Positions 32,967 to 42,780 of a stretch of 64,000 nucleotides of DNA are shown piece after piece (the first letter of the stretch is position 1; the number at the start of each line of letters is the position of its first letter). Source of the stretch: Ilyonectria destructans (taxonomy: Eukaryota > Ascomycota > Sordariomycetes > Hypocreales > Nectriaceae); NCBI GenBank assembly GCA_020740775.1, contig JAHEWK010000008.1, positions 558,001 to 622,000 on the forward strand. The letters run 5' to 3'. A program made the position numbers and the translations under genes. The notes beneath the pieces were generated by a model. It saw only the letters and a program-made list of their open reading frames with translations, ran no database searches and was not told where the DNA came from.

Positions 32967-35470
32967 ACGAAACGAAAGCCCGAGGATTAAAACCACCAAC
33001 ATAGAGACAGGGATACCGGCACCAGCGAAGGGCCGGCCAAACGATGCTATGTGTACAACAACCACCTGTACCATATTTACGAAAGAATGGCGGAAGATGC
33101 GACCAGCGACAAGCGTGGATGGCGAGAAGACATCGCCGGGACGCCATTGCGGATACATGTACCAAGTCCACCAAAACCTGTATTTATAATTGACGAAGCT
33201 CTCTGACACCCACTTAACAATCTACCACGATATTGTCATGGGTGCCTCATTATGTAGTGTGACTTGGGTTTGATGACTTGGCGTGCATTTATTTGCAGGA
33301 GTCATACCGTCGGAGCTGTCTGAAGCACCATTGGTTTGCAGATGAAGCCTCATCAAAGGCGATGGTGTGATTGTTTGGCCAATAACTTCCGGTGGTCATC
33401 AGAGTAAGATTGGGGGCTGAACGGGAACAGGCGCATTCTATCATGCCGAACCGTGTGCTTGCGGCGTCAAGATTCAACGGCGATCGCGGAGTCCCGCACG
33501 GCAGTGCCGAAAACACACGGAAATATTGACTTTGCCTGAGGATTCATGATCCGTGTGCGGTGATTGAGTGCATGGTACGCGTCGCTAGGACAAAGTTGCC
33601 CTGCCCAGGCGACGCTCGGTAAGTCGGCATAGCATATGTGTAAGCTGTATCCACATGGGGGCATCTCAATACGGGTGTATTCGTCACCACGAGCGTGGCT
33701 GCAGCTGGTCCCACAGTACCAAGACCGTGGCTCAGCTTCAGCCACCCGCGCACACTCATCGTTTGTGCTCCAGCCTTGTGGGTAAGAAGGAAGGGCAAAA
33801 AAGATCAGATGGAAACGAATGGACCCATGTTTGAGGGGGAATGGCGGGGGCCAGGGCTGTGAAGGGCGTTGAACGACGGAGGACGCATGTTGATCGGGGA
33901 AAAAGAAACGAGCCAGGACGAGAAAGTGCAGACGATGTCAAGCAAAGGGTGCTCTGTTTCGTGTTTGAGCCCGACATCGGTATGCCATTGACGACAGCTG
34001 GCCGCCCACACTGGCGTGTCACATGAAACATGACGGGTCGCAGAGGGAGCAGGATGTGTCGTCATGTGTGGATGTGGGCCGGCAAAGGGTTTTACGGGGG
34101 GAGCAAATGGCAGCATCCGGAACATCTCGAGTGTGATTCTCTGCGGCAGGCTGGCGGGCGATTGATGAGGGGGTCCTGTCTCGCGTTTCCAACTCTGCCT
34201 GTTCCGCTTCCGAGAGCCTGACTTGCAATGCACGTAGGTATGGCGTCTGGAACGACGTGTATCGTTGGTGTGATCTTCCGACGAAGACCCTACCGCGACA
34301 GGGGACCGCATCCTTTGAGATACATACAGTAGCGTCATGACGTCCTGCGAGGTTGAGAGTGGGGAAGCTTGCGAAGCAGCAGCCTCTCTTCTCTCTTCCC
34401 CCTTCCCCAAGCTGTGGCAACGAGGTGAGTCCATTCGCGGGAACCAACCGCACGTAGGGCACGTTGCCCATGGCGAGCTGGAGGTAGCCCGGTGGACATG
34501 GTTACGAAGCCAAGGTTGCAACACACCACAAAGCTGAAGCCGGGCGGCTTGCACTTTGACAGCCGCGGCGTGAAGTTCTAAAACTGGAACAGTGCCAAGG
34601 CCGCTAAACCCAGTCGGGGCCGGGATTGACCAGGCGCTGCATCAGCACTGCCCCGGCACTGCACGTCACCGTGCCTCACAAAGTCAGCAGCGACGGAGAC
34701 GACAAGTGACCAGCGAGGCGAAAATAGAGAGCTGTTAGTAAGGGAATAAAGAACAAGGAGGGTTACTTATTCTGAGGGCCGGCGTTGTTGGATTCTTTCC
34801 CTTTTCCATCTTTCCTCCCTTTTCCCATTCCCCTCGTTTCCCCCGTCTCTCGCTTGCTGCCTCTCGTCTCGCTTTGCGCGACCAGCAGATTGTTGCCACG
34901 ACCACCAGAGCGCCAGGGACCCCAAAGTCAAGTCGTTCGTACGTTACGGAGTACGGGCTGTCCGAAGACCCGCAAATTCCAACGCGTCGCCAGCTCTTCA
35001 GGGCGCAAATCCGCCGAATCAGACGCCGGCAACCAGCCCAAAGCTGCCCTGTTCCGGGGCCAACGTCACCTCCATAGTGCCCCGTAGGCCCTTTCGTTTC
35101 CCCAAAGGCCCTGCGCCTCCGCCTTACTTTACGGCTTCTGCACCTTGCCGCGCTCCTACAACAGCCAAGACACCGCCCGCGGCCCCTAGGATCACCAAAC
35201 AAACCCGGCAGCCAGCCGCCGCGGCACCTTACAGCCTTCTTCTAGACGTCAAACAAATCGCCCGACGCCGCATTTTTGTCTCTTCTTTTCTTCTCCAACC
35301 AACACACTCCTCCGCCTTCACCGTTCACCGTTCACCGACCGACCTCGTATCCGATTTCGCCGTACCGCTGCAGCTAAAGGGCACCGGGCCCCTTGGTTCT
35401 AGCCCCGTCGGACGTTTCTCCCCTTTCTTCCCTTTCCGACCTCAACCTCGTCTCTCCGCCATCCAACACC
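32967..35470. other. Intergenic, 2.5 kb, upstream of the rhomboid gene
   Basis: Contains the 3' end of the small membrane-protein gene and the promoter and long CT-rich leader of the rhomboid gene (about 35.2-35.47 kb). A 249-codon minus-strand frame at 33805-34554 has no family resemblance and unusual composition, so I did not call it. Confidence 0.5.
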
Positions 35471-37198
35471 ATGGCTTCCCACGACTACTACCACGGTCAA
35501 CAACAGGCCCCCTATACCAGCACCCAGTCTCCCTCGCCCTATCACCAATCCAACAACACGCCATCTCCCTCATCAACACCAGCTCCTCCCTACCAGGCCA
35601 CGTACTCCGCGCCTTCGTATCCTCCCCAAGGCGTTCACGATACTGCGCATAGCAGCCCCGTGAATCAGCAGCCTGGCAACGGCCGCCCCGACCAGTCTCC
35701 CTTCGACTCCGTCTTCGACGACAACGCATATCCCATGAACAACCAGAGGCCGTCACCCCCCGTCCACTCCCATTCGGGTGACCTCTCTCAACAGCAGGGA
35801 TACTACCACCAAGACACCAGCTACTATGGCGGCGCTGGCCATGACCGACCCTTGCACAGCCAGGAGGATATTCCTCTACAAGACCGTCCGATCAAGGACA
35901 CCGAGATGAACGACCACATCTACGACGCACCCGGGGGGCGTTCAGGACGCAGCAAAAAAGACAAGATGAAGGGCAAATTCGGACTCGGCGAGCTGGGCAT
36001 GATGGGCGCCGACAAGAAGCGTATCCCTTGGGTTGTCTACATTTTCACCCTCGCCCAGGTTGGCGTGTTTATCGGCGAAATCGCCAGGAATGGTATGTTT
36101 TTGCTCTTCGGTGATACTATTCGACATTCCCAAGAACTCGACTGACCACTTCGCAGCTGTTTTGACTGGTTCCCCCATTATGATCAAGCCCTCGTTTAAC
36201 CCCATGATCGGGCCTTCGACCCAGGTCCTCATCAACATGGGTGCCCGTTACGCGCCTTGTATGCACAACGTCAAAGGAATCCAGGACTCGAAGACCGAAC
36301 TTCTCTTCCTCTGCCCCAATGCCACCAGCAACAGCGATACATGCGATCTCCGAACTCTCTGCGGCTTTAGCAACAGCGTACCCAATCCCGAGTGGAACAA
36401 CATTAACCAGAGCCCCGAGCCTAACCAGTGGTACCGCTTCATCATCCCCATCTTTATGCACGCTGGCCTTATCCACATCGGTTTCAACATGCTCCTGCAA
36501 ATGACCATTGGAAAGGAAATGGAGATGGCTATTGGATCCATTCGTTTCCTCCTGGTCTACATGAGCGCTGGTATCTTCGGCTTTGTAATGGGAGGTAATT
36601 TCGCTGCTCCCCTGATTGCTTCGACTGGTGCCTCTGGTGCATTGTTTGGAATTATTGCGCTTACCCTTCTCGATTTGTTTTATTCGTGGAAGGAGCGCAA
36701 GAGTCCGATCAAGGACCTGATGTTTATCCTTGTTGATATGATCATTGCCTTTGTCTTGGGACTCTTGCCTGGTTTGGACAATTTCTCTCACATTGGTGGC
36801 TTCTTGATGGGTATCGCTCTTGGTGTATGTGTTCTTCACTCGCCCAACGCTCTCCGAAGAAAGCTGGGTGAGGATCTTTCTTACACTGCGGTTTCGCCGG
36901 GCACCACCGAGACGCCTCCCCCCTTCTTCAAGAACCCGGTCGGTTTCTTCAAGGGCCGAAAGCCCCTCTGGTGGGTGTGGTGGCTTGTCCGAACTGGCAT
37001 GCTCGTCATGATCATCGTCGTCTTCATCGTTCTTATCAACAACTTCTACAAGTACACCAGCAGCACCTGTTCATGGTGCAAGTACCTCAGTTGTCTTGTG
37101 AGTATCATCCACAGTGGCGTGGAGAGAAGAAATACGTGCTAACATGCTAATAGCCTGTCAATGGTTGGTGCGAGCTTGGAACGCTGCAGAGCTCTTAA
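35471..37198 (+). CDS. Rhomboid-family intramembrane serine protease with long N-terminal tail
   Basis: Rhomboids cut transmembrane proteins within the bilayer. Exons 35471-36092, 36157-37097 and 37154-37198 give 535 residues. Residues 1-~190 are a Gln/Pro/Ser/Tyr-rich, probably cytosolic tail ending in a Lys-rich stretch (RSGRSKKDKMKGKFG). The membrane core then starts at WVVYIFTLAQVGVFIGEI. A Cys-containing lumenal loop (residues ~235-290) is followed by FMHAGLIHIGFNMLLQ and the catalytic GASGALFG (Ser about 367) and HIGGFLMG (His about 419). A last hydrophobic segment (WVWWLVRTGMLVMIIVVFIV) gives a 6+1 arrangement. The short last exon encodes PVNGWCELGTLQSS. It resembles the large Aspergillus RbdA type rather than the short form involved in SREBP cleavage, but substrate and location are not evident from sequence. 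Confidence 0.92.
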
Positions 37199-38522
37199 GC
37201 AAAATTCATGTGGGATTAATCCGGACCAGTGTTGAGTTGGATAAATATTACTTGGGGATCATGGAAGGTCTTTTGGACAAGAATGCCCTGGCCGCTCGGG
37301 ATAGGAGGGTTCTTTGAATTGCACAGCGTTGGCGTTCAAGTTTGAGAGGGTCGCTGTTTAAGATTCACAAAGAATGTCGACCAAGGCTAGATTTTAATGA
37401 AGCCATGACTGTACAGCATAACATACATGGGTCCCGGGGTGTGATTTTGCATTATTCGGATCTGGGGCATACGGGACGTCCCCGGCAGGTCCCCGGCGGT
37501 CAGAAGCCGTGAGCATTCACATGGTTGCATGGACATGGGAGATTCTATTACATGAGGTTGCATGTCTTGGCCCTGGTCGACACGACGCCAGGTCATGCCA
37601 TACCCCGCAGACCTGTTGTGGCTGCAGCCGTATGACTAAAGGGGTGATCCTTAACAAATAATATCTAGGTACTGAGAGTAGAATAAATGTCTCGTCTTTT
37701 CTCTTCATTTCCTGTTTCTCTTTTGCTTTCATTTTCTGTGGATGTCAAGGTGCGGTTGATTGCCGATGATCGATCCCCTGACGGATGAGGCTGCCTCGAC
37801 CTCACGACACTACATGTCGGACACGTTGTGGCCACTATCGTGTTGATCGAGATGTGTTCCCTGTCTAAATCGTGGGATAGCTGACAGTATGAGAGATTTA
37901 TGGAGTAAGTGCTTCTCGGCTTTGTCTATCGTTGCTTGAATCTGGATGATGAATACCTTTATTGCATGGCTTAGCTGAAATCCCGAGAGGGATGGGGATG
38001 CATTTCGAATGGATGTCTGACTGTTACTTGGAAAACACACACTCCCTGTCTTTTTGCACCCGAGAAAGTAGTCTAAAAATGCTGACTTGAATTGGGACAG
38101 GTGTGAGCCGAGGGATCGTTGATGTCAGCGTTGGGTAGTAACTCAGCGAGCCTGATGTGGCGCTTGGAGATGACTTGGAGTATGCCAAGGTCCCCCGCTC
38201 TCGTCACTGAGGATTTCCCATCCCGTATGGATGTGTTGGTAAGTAATTTCACTTGCGACCCTTGGAAGATTTCATACGATAGTGTGTACGCCATTTTGTA
38301 TAGTAGATATGAACCTGAGTTCTCAATGTCTTTACGCTCGAGAAAGGTGTTGAGGATGGTTGTTGCCGTCGTCGCCGCTAGAAGATATCATAATAGAGAG
38401 TAGTTGAGCTGCAGGAAATGCAGTCCTACTAGAGAAGGCACCAATGACATGATATAATGTGGATGTAGCTTAAACATTACAACTGTTCCTCGATTGTATC
38501 CCCCCCACTCTTTCGCCATCCA
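37199..38522. other. Spacer between the rhomboid gene and the accessory island
   Basis: About 1.3 kb between convergent stops. It contains the rhomboid 3' end. Composition becomes AT-richer towards the island. I see no supported gene. Confidence 0.5.
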
Positions 38523-40229
38523 CTATGGGCGACCCTCGCAGTCAATATTGTAAGTACACCAGTAACTGCTGACAACATCGTCGTCGTCGCCACGCAACTT
38601 ACCATCTTGGCGGTTCTGAACCGAAAACAAGAAACTGTCGGATTGACACGACTGGTCGTCGTAGAATGCGCAACATCCACCACTTACACTCACGCTGGTC
38701 ATTTTATTATCGAGACCGTCCGCAACCCTTTGACACACTTCATAAGGGAGGCGTCGACGATGCCAAAAGCTGTCATCGTATGTGTACCATGAGGCTTGGT
38801 TGCTCCCAGTGAGATCCTCGCTGGCAGAGTATTGGAGCGTCATTGATGACCGACCCCCCTGAGCGTTTCCCTCTGGAGCAGGGCTTGACTCCTCCTCCGT
38901 GCGATCCCAATCAATACTAAATCGATAATCCGGAAGGTAGAACGTGACGCTCTTTTTCGCCACACTTGCGGCAGCATCAGCCGCGACAGTCAGACAGTCG
39001 AGGTACCGATCATCCTTGAGGATCTTCTGGACAGTTTTCGAATTTTTGGCGGCATTGATTGCACTTTTGGACGGCTCTTTCCGCGCTCCAGCGCTGAACT
39101 CCTTGATGATTTTAGGCGCACCCCCAGACGCTCCCTTGAACAACTTGGGGATGACCTGCGCGATTGCTCCCCCAAAGGCGGATGAGTCCATCTGGTTTTG
39201 AACGATGTTTAACTTGTCATACTCAACAACATAGTCTGGGGGGATTCCGCTGCCCGAAGGAACAAGCATGTCGTCAGGATACAAGGCAACCATGCCGTCG
39301 ACTTCGTCCATGGAAATGTTTGAAAGGTCGTCCACCATATCATTCCACGCCCCAGCCATGGCCAGGTTGACCCAGCACCACCCGCCGCGAGTTCGCTTCT
39401 TCTGCTCATCTGCCCTCTTCTTTTGTCTTTCATTGACAGCCTTAGCCTGATCGACGCGCCTCTGGTATGTTTCCTTCTTGCGCTTCTCGTATTTTTGCGT
39501 GGCTCGGCAGCTATGCTGGACCAAACGATCGCCACCCTTCCCAAAATACTTGTAGTCAAATGTGTTTGGGTCCTTGCACTCAAACTTGGGATTGCGGTCC
39601 TTGCCGCACTCAGGTTCATATGTGTCGTCGAAAGTGGAACCTTTTCTGCGTGAAGCTGCGATCTGACCACTGGAGCATTTCTTGTCGTCGTCGGCGATGC
39701 ACTTGGGGTTCTTCGTGGAAGAATCCTGACCCCCAACGGAATGGTCAATGATTTTGCCGTTGGGACATCTGCCCTGATTCTTGTTTTTGTCCTTATCTGA
39801 CGTTGGGTCGACGCACTTCTTCCCAGTGGAGTTGGGTTTTTGCTTTCCAGAACAGGACTGACACATCTTGCCATTGGCTTGGATTTGGTCTTCTGGACAG
39901 CCAGAGCTTTTCCACACGCATGCTGTACCATCGGTGTTTGGCGTTTTGTTCTTTCCGCAGTCGTTGCATTTACCGGATTTGTCTTTGACTTGTTGGCCAG
40001 AGCATTTCTTGCATGGCATAAGGTTGAAGCATTTGTCGATCGCGTCACCAACCCGTTCCACACCAAATTCATTCAGAATTGCAGCCCAAACTGCTTCATA
40101 CGCCTTTGAGTTACACGACCTTGCTCGCACTTCAATGTTCACGGGGCCCTCATTATGAAGCGAGGGGAAGGCATCTTCCACCGAAGTGGCATATGTCGAA
40201 AGAATGCAGAAGAAGAATAGTAGTTTCAT
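38523..40229 (-). CDS. Secreted cysteine-rich multidomain protein, 568 residues
   Basis: A single uninterrupted frame. Residues 1-~16 form a signal peptide (MKLLFFFCILSTYATS). The N-terminal half (residues ~70-200) has repeated Cys units of the pattern C-x2-C-[SG]-x-K-x-K-x2-x-T-G-x2-C (MPCKKCSGQQV, CNDCGKNKTPNTDGTACV, CQSCSGKQKPNSTGKKCV), like ephrin-receptor/GCC2-GCC3 repeats. A very basic helical stretch follows (KYEKRKKETYQRRVDQAKAV, then NERQKKRADEQKKRTR), and then a WCWVNLAMAGAWNDM region. The last ~110 residues have Cys and aromatic spacing like a beta/gamma-crystallin-type fold (MTSVSVSGGCCAFYDDQSC, FLFSVQNRQDGKLRG, VVSSYWC). The domain readings are inference by eye. It is divergent from a 126-residue secreted gene 506 bases away. 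The codons look less C-ending than those of the flanking housekeeping genes. No enzyme motif was seen; a secreted effector, adhesion or competition role is possible but unproven. Confidence 0.85.
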   Translation of the reverse strand: MKLLFFFCILSTYATSVEDAFPSLHNEGPVNIEVRARSCNSKAYEAVWAAILNEFGVERVGDAIDKCFNLMPCKKCSGQQVKDKSGKCNDCGKNKTPNTDGTACVWKSSGCPEDQIQANGKMCQSCSGKQKPNSTGKKCVDPTSDKDKNKNQGRCPNGKIIDHSVGGQDSSTKNPKCIADDDKKCSSGQIAASRRKGSTFDDTYEPECGKDRNPKFECKDPNTFDYKYFGKGGDRLVQHSCRATQKYEKRKKETYQRRVDQAKAVNERQKKRADEQKKRTRGGWCWVNLAMAGAWNDMVDDLSNISMDEVDGMVALYPDDMLVPSGSGIPPDYVVEYDKLNIVQNQMDSSAFGGAIAQVIPKLFKGASGGAPKIIKEFSAGARKEPSKSAINAAKNSKTVQKILKDDRYLDCLTVAADAAASVAKKSVTFYLPDYRFSIDWDRTEEESSPAPEGNAQGGRSSMTLQYSASEDLTGSNQASWYTYDDSFWHRRRLPYEVCQRVADGLDNKMTSVSVSGGCCAFYDDQSCQSDSFLFSVQNRQDGKLRGDDDDVVSSYWCTYNIDCEGRP

Positions 40230-40574
40230 GATGTAAATTGAAATTGACTACCAAGGAGCTTACGCAATGCCAAACTGATGGGAAGAGCGATGCTTTATGG
40301 GACCTGCCGGATCCTAGTCAACAATGCGGGTCTGGCCGAAATCTGACGATGAGCATAAACTATAATAAGCTTGAGTTGACGACCAACAACGAACCCCCTC
40401 TTGACATTTGACATTAAGCGCTTCACTAAAAATACGAGGTTCGGTTGAAAACATGAAAAGCTGCAGGAGCATTAACTTCAGCGTTAAATCAGAAGCAAAC
40501 TAGCAACCAACAATCAACACCCAACACCTAACACGATGCCCGCAGGCAAGGTAAGTTAACTGAGAGGTCTAATT

Positions 40575-40682
40575 TTAGTACTGATTCACATAGGCCTGCA
40601 CACAGTCATAATACGCTTGGGTCCACTTCCCTGATCGACTGCAGCCGGGAGTAACAGCACAGTTGTACCCCTTAACACCTTC
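40575..40682 (-). pseudogene. Cysteine-containing C-terminal tail or exon remnant
   Basis: Reading down the minus strand from 40682 there are 35 open codons ending in TAA at 40575-40577. They give EGVKGYNCAVTPGCSRSG followed by KWTQAYYDCVQAYVNQY, with three cysteines, which reads like the end of a small secreted protein. A TAA lies immediately upstream in frame. AG dinucleotides just upstream could act as acceptors, but any earlier exon would have to run antisense to the 126-residue gene. It may be a last exon, a decayed gene end, or chance. Low confidence. Confidence 0.25.
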
Positions 40683-40735
40683 TTACTTCGTAGGCGAGGA
40701 GTTTCGCCCAACATTCTTGGCCAGTACAAACAATC

Positions 40736-41116
40736 ATGGAATCCTTTTTTCGAGTTCTCACTACAATTCTGACACTATCGCTACCCATCGTAGCTGAAGC
40801 CTTCGAAATCCGGCTGTATAATACCGAACACTGCACAGGCTTGTCCACGGTAAAAAACGTGAGCGTCACTGAAGGATGTGTGACAGACCGCGTCGGCGAG
40901 ATGGCGGGCGTCATTAACGAATGGTCAAGCGAAGCTGACAATGCCCTCGTCCTGGCCATGTTTAGCGGCTCGGAATGCTGCCACGCCAACTTGATTGCGA
41001 CCTACGACTGGGAAGTGCGATGCCTAGAGGTTCCAGCCGAGGTGGGAAGCTGGAGGATGTTGGATCCAAACAAATCCGATGAGGGTAAATCGGGGGAATT
41101 CTATTCATGTGGCTAA
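40736..41116 (+). CDS. Small secreted cysteine-containing protein, 126 residues
   Basis: A single-exon frame. The first ~22 residues are a signal peptide (MESFFRVLTTILTLSLPIVAEA). The mature part has FEIRLYNTEHCTG, then VTEGCV, LAMFSGSECCHANLIATYDW, VRCLEVP and a terminal FYSCG, giving seven cysteines. The alternation of strand-like segments around Y-x4-C-x-G resembles the C-terminal module of the 568-residue neighbour and small beta/gamma-crystallin-like secreted proteins; this is inference from pattern, not an alignment score. It is transcribed away from the neighbour, and the 506-base spacer between the starts could serve both. Function unknown; size and cysteines fit the general class of fungal candidate effectors. 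Confidence 0.65.
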   Translation: MESFFRVLTTILTLSLPIVAEAFEIRLYNTEHCTGLSTVKNVSVTEGCVTDRVGEMAGVINEWSSEADNALVLAMFSGSECCHANLIATYDWEVRCLEVPAEVGSWRMLDPNKSDEGKSGEFYSCG

Positions 41117-41234
41117 ATGATTTTGACGAAGTCTTTGACGAGAGGAAACATTATCAAGCATTTACGAAAAGGTCTTTAGTACTGTCCATTTTCGAAACAT
41201 GATCAACCGGTGTTTTCAAGACTAAATTCCCTAA

Positions 41235-42011
41235 TCATATTGTTGGCCCGTAGTCGCCGTCGCTCCATGTTCTTATAGCCAGTGTACCATCTCCGTAAGA
41301 CCCATAGTGAGCGGTACCGAGAACTGTTTGCCGTGCACGTCGGTCCCAAGGCGGATGATACTCCTTCTCCAGTAGGTTCACATCGGGGCTATGAGCTACT
41401 GACAGTTTTACATTGTCAGGTCGCCCCATCTCAACTGCGGCCCATATACTATCGTCTTTTGTCGGATCACCCCCGTGAAGTATCAGCTCCTCAACTATCT
41501 CAGTGGAAGACCAACCTGCCGCCGTGTCCAAGGGGGTACAGCAGCAGTTATTCTCGATGTTGAGAGACGCTCCGTTAGCGAGGGGGACCGCCCGCATATC
41601 GCGGTCGTTTACGGCGTGGCGGAGTAGCAGCCGCATCCCTATTCTCAGACCCGCCTCGTTTATGTCCTAACCGCACTCCATGAAGACGAGAATGGTGTCG
41701 GTGTAATTGGAACGAAAAGCTGTATCGATAGCCGAGTAGATTAAATCATGGAGGAGGAAGTCGTGTGAAAGCAAAGCTCGTAAGATATCGTGATCTTGGC
41801 ATCGAACGGCGTCAAGAAGTATGTCCCTGAGCACGACCTGTTCCTTATGCGGAAGCACCTCAGGGAGAGGGCCAATTTGTCGAAAGATCTTTACGACATA
41901 ATGTAGAGTCCCAGACTGGCACAAGAATTGCAGAAGATGCAGAAGCGATTGAAGATCTGTGGACAGTTGAAGCACTATGGTGGCGCATTTAGCGACCAAG
42001 GGATCACGCAT
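41235..42011 (-). pseudogene. Ankyrin-repeat gene with in-frame stop
   Basis: Two open pieces (42011-41667 and 41636-41235) lie in the same minus-strand frame, separated only by a TAG at 41669-41667 and ten further sense codons. The reading goes ...DTILVFMECG, stop, DINEAGLRIG, then MRLLLRHAVN. The stop falls where an ankyrin repeat would have a residue such as Ala before DIN. Repeat-like text follows: LANGASLNIENNCCCTPLDT, then AAGWSSTEIVEELILHGGD and VAHSPDVNLLEKEY. The last part (GTAHYGSYGDGTLA) looks decayed, and the total length is short for a fungal ankyrin protein. A decayed gene is most likely. Stop-codon readthrough or a sequencing error are the alternatives. Confidence 0.6.
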
Positions 42012-42780
42012 GCTGGCAAAAGAGGAGTTATCGGACGAGGATTTTCGGTTGGTTGCAGGAGTGAGTGCACCTTCATTACATTTGGAGAGTGCCCGGCCAA
42101 CTAATGCGTCCCCTAGTGTCCTGTGGTTCCATCATTTGTTGTTGGCTGGTGGCTGCCAGTTGAGTTGTCGGTTGTAAGTAGGGAGACCGCCCCCCCAATT
42201 CAGATTCAACACGCTGCTTGATGTTGTCAATTTATCTCACAAGCCCCCGATTTTAACTGCAAGACCTGTGGGAATTTTGGGTAAGATTGACAGAATTAAT
42301 GCAAGATTTCCCGTCGCCACGGATGTCCAAGTGCTCTAACTAGTGCTCATGCTGCCCCAGATTGAAGCACAAAGCTGGTTGGATTACTGGCAGATTACCG
42401 ATACAGCGGCCACTCAAGTGGAGTTGACCACTAATCAGCCTGTACAAACCAAGCTGCTAAGTACATCTTTCTGCCTTAGGCAACAAGGAACGCCAACTCA
42501 CGTGCCAGCTATTAACGACCTGGCGACGAGAGTGGGGCAGTCACGTCACGGTCGAGACGTCGCGCTTCGCGGTGCGGATCAATTAAAGTCGTGTCGTCCA
42601 TTTCATCCTTTCCAGAATTTGCCTGAGCGTTGTCCCCCAAGCAAAAGCCGAAGTCAACAAACAACAATCCGTCTCCATTTCCCCCTCCTTCATGACGGCC
42701 TAGCTCTGGCTCTGCTTCTTCTCTCCTCTTTCCTTCCCATCTCCTCCTTTCTCAGTTTCACAACGTAAACCGTTCACACC
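42012..42780. other. Promoter and leader of pol3
   Basis: About 770 bases. The last ~150 before the POL3 ATG are CT-rich (CTTCTCTCCTCTTTCCTTCC), a usual fungal leader. A GAGACGTCGCGCTTCGCGG stretch near 42.55 kb is somewhat MCB-like (cell-cycle box), but no exact ACGCGT was seen. A 141-codon frame overlapping this leader is not supported. Confidence 0.45.

Noticed and set aside
33805..34554. A 249-codon minus-strand frame
   Set aside because: No signal, domain or repeat; overlapping open frames on the other strand suggest chance in GC-rich DNA.
42343..42768. A 141-codon plus-strand frame just before pol3
   Set aside because: It ends inside the CT-rich leader of pol3, and its hydrophobic end (LALALLLLSSFLP) is the translation of that CT tract.
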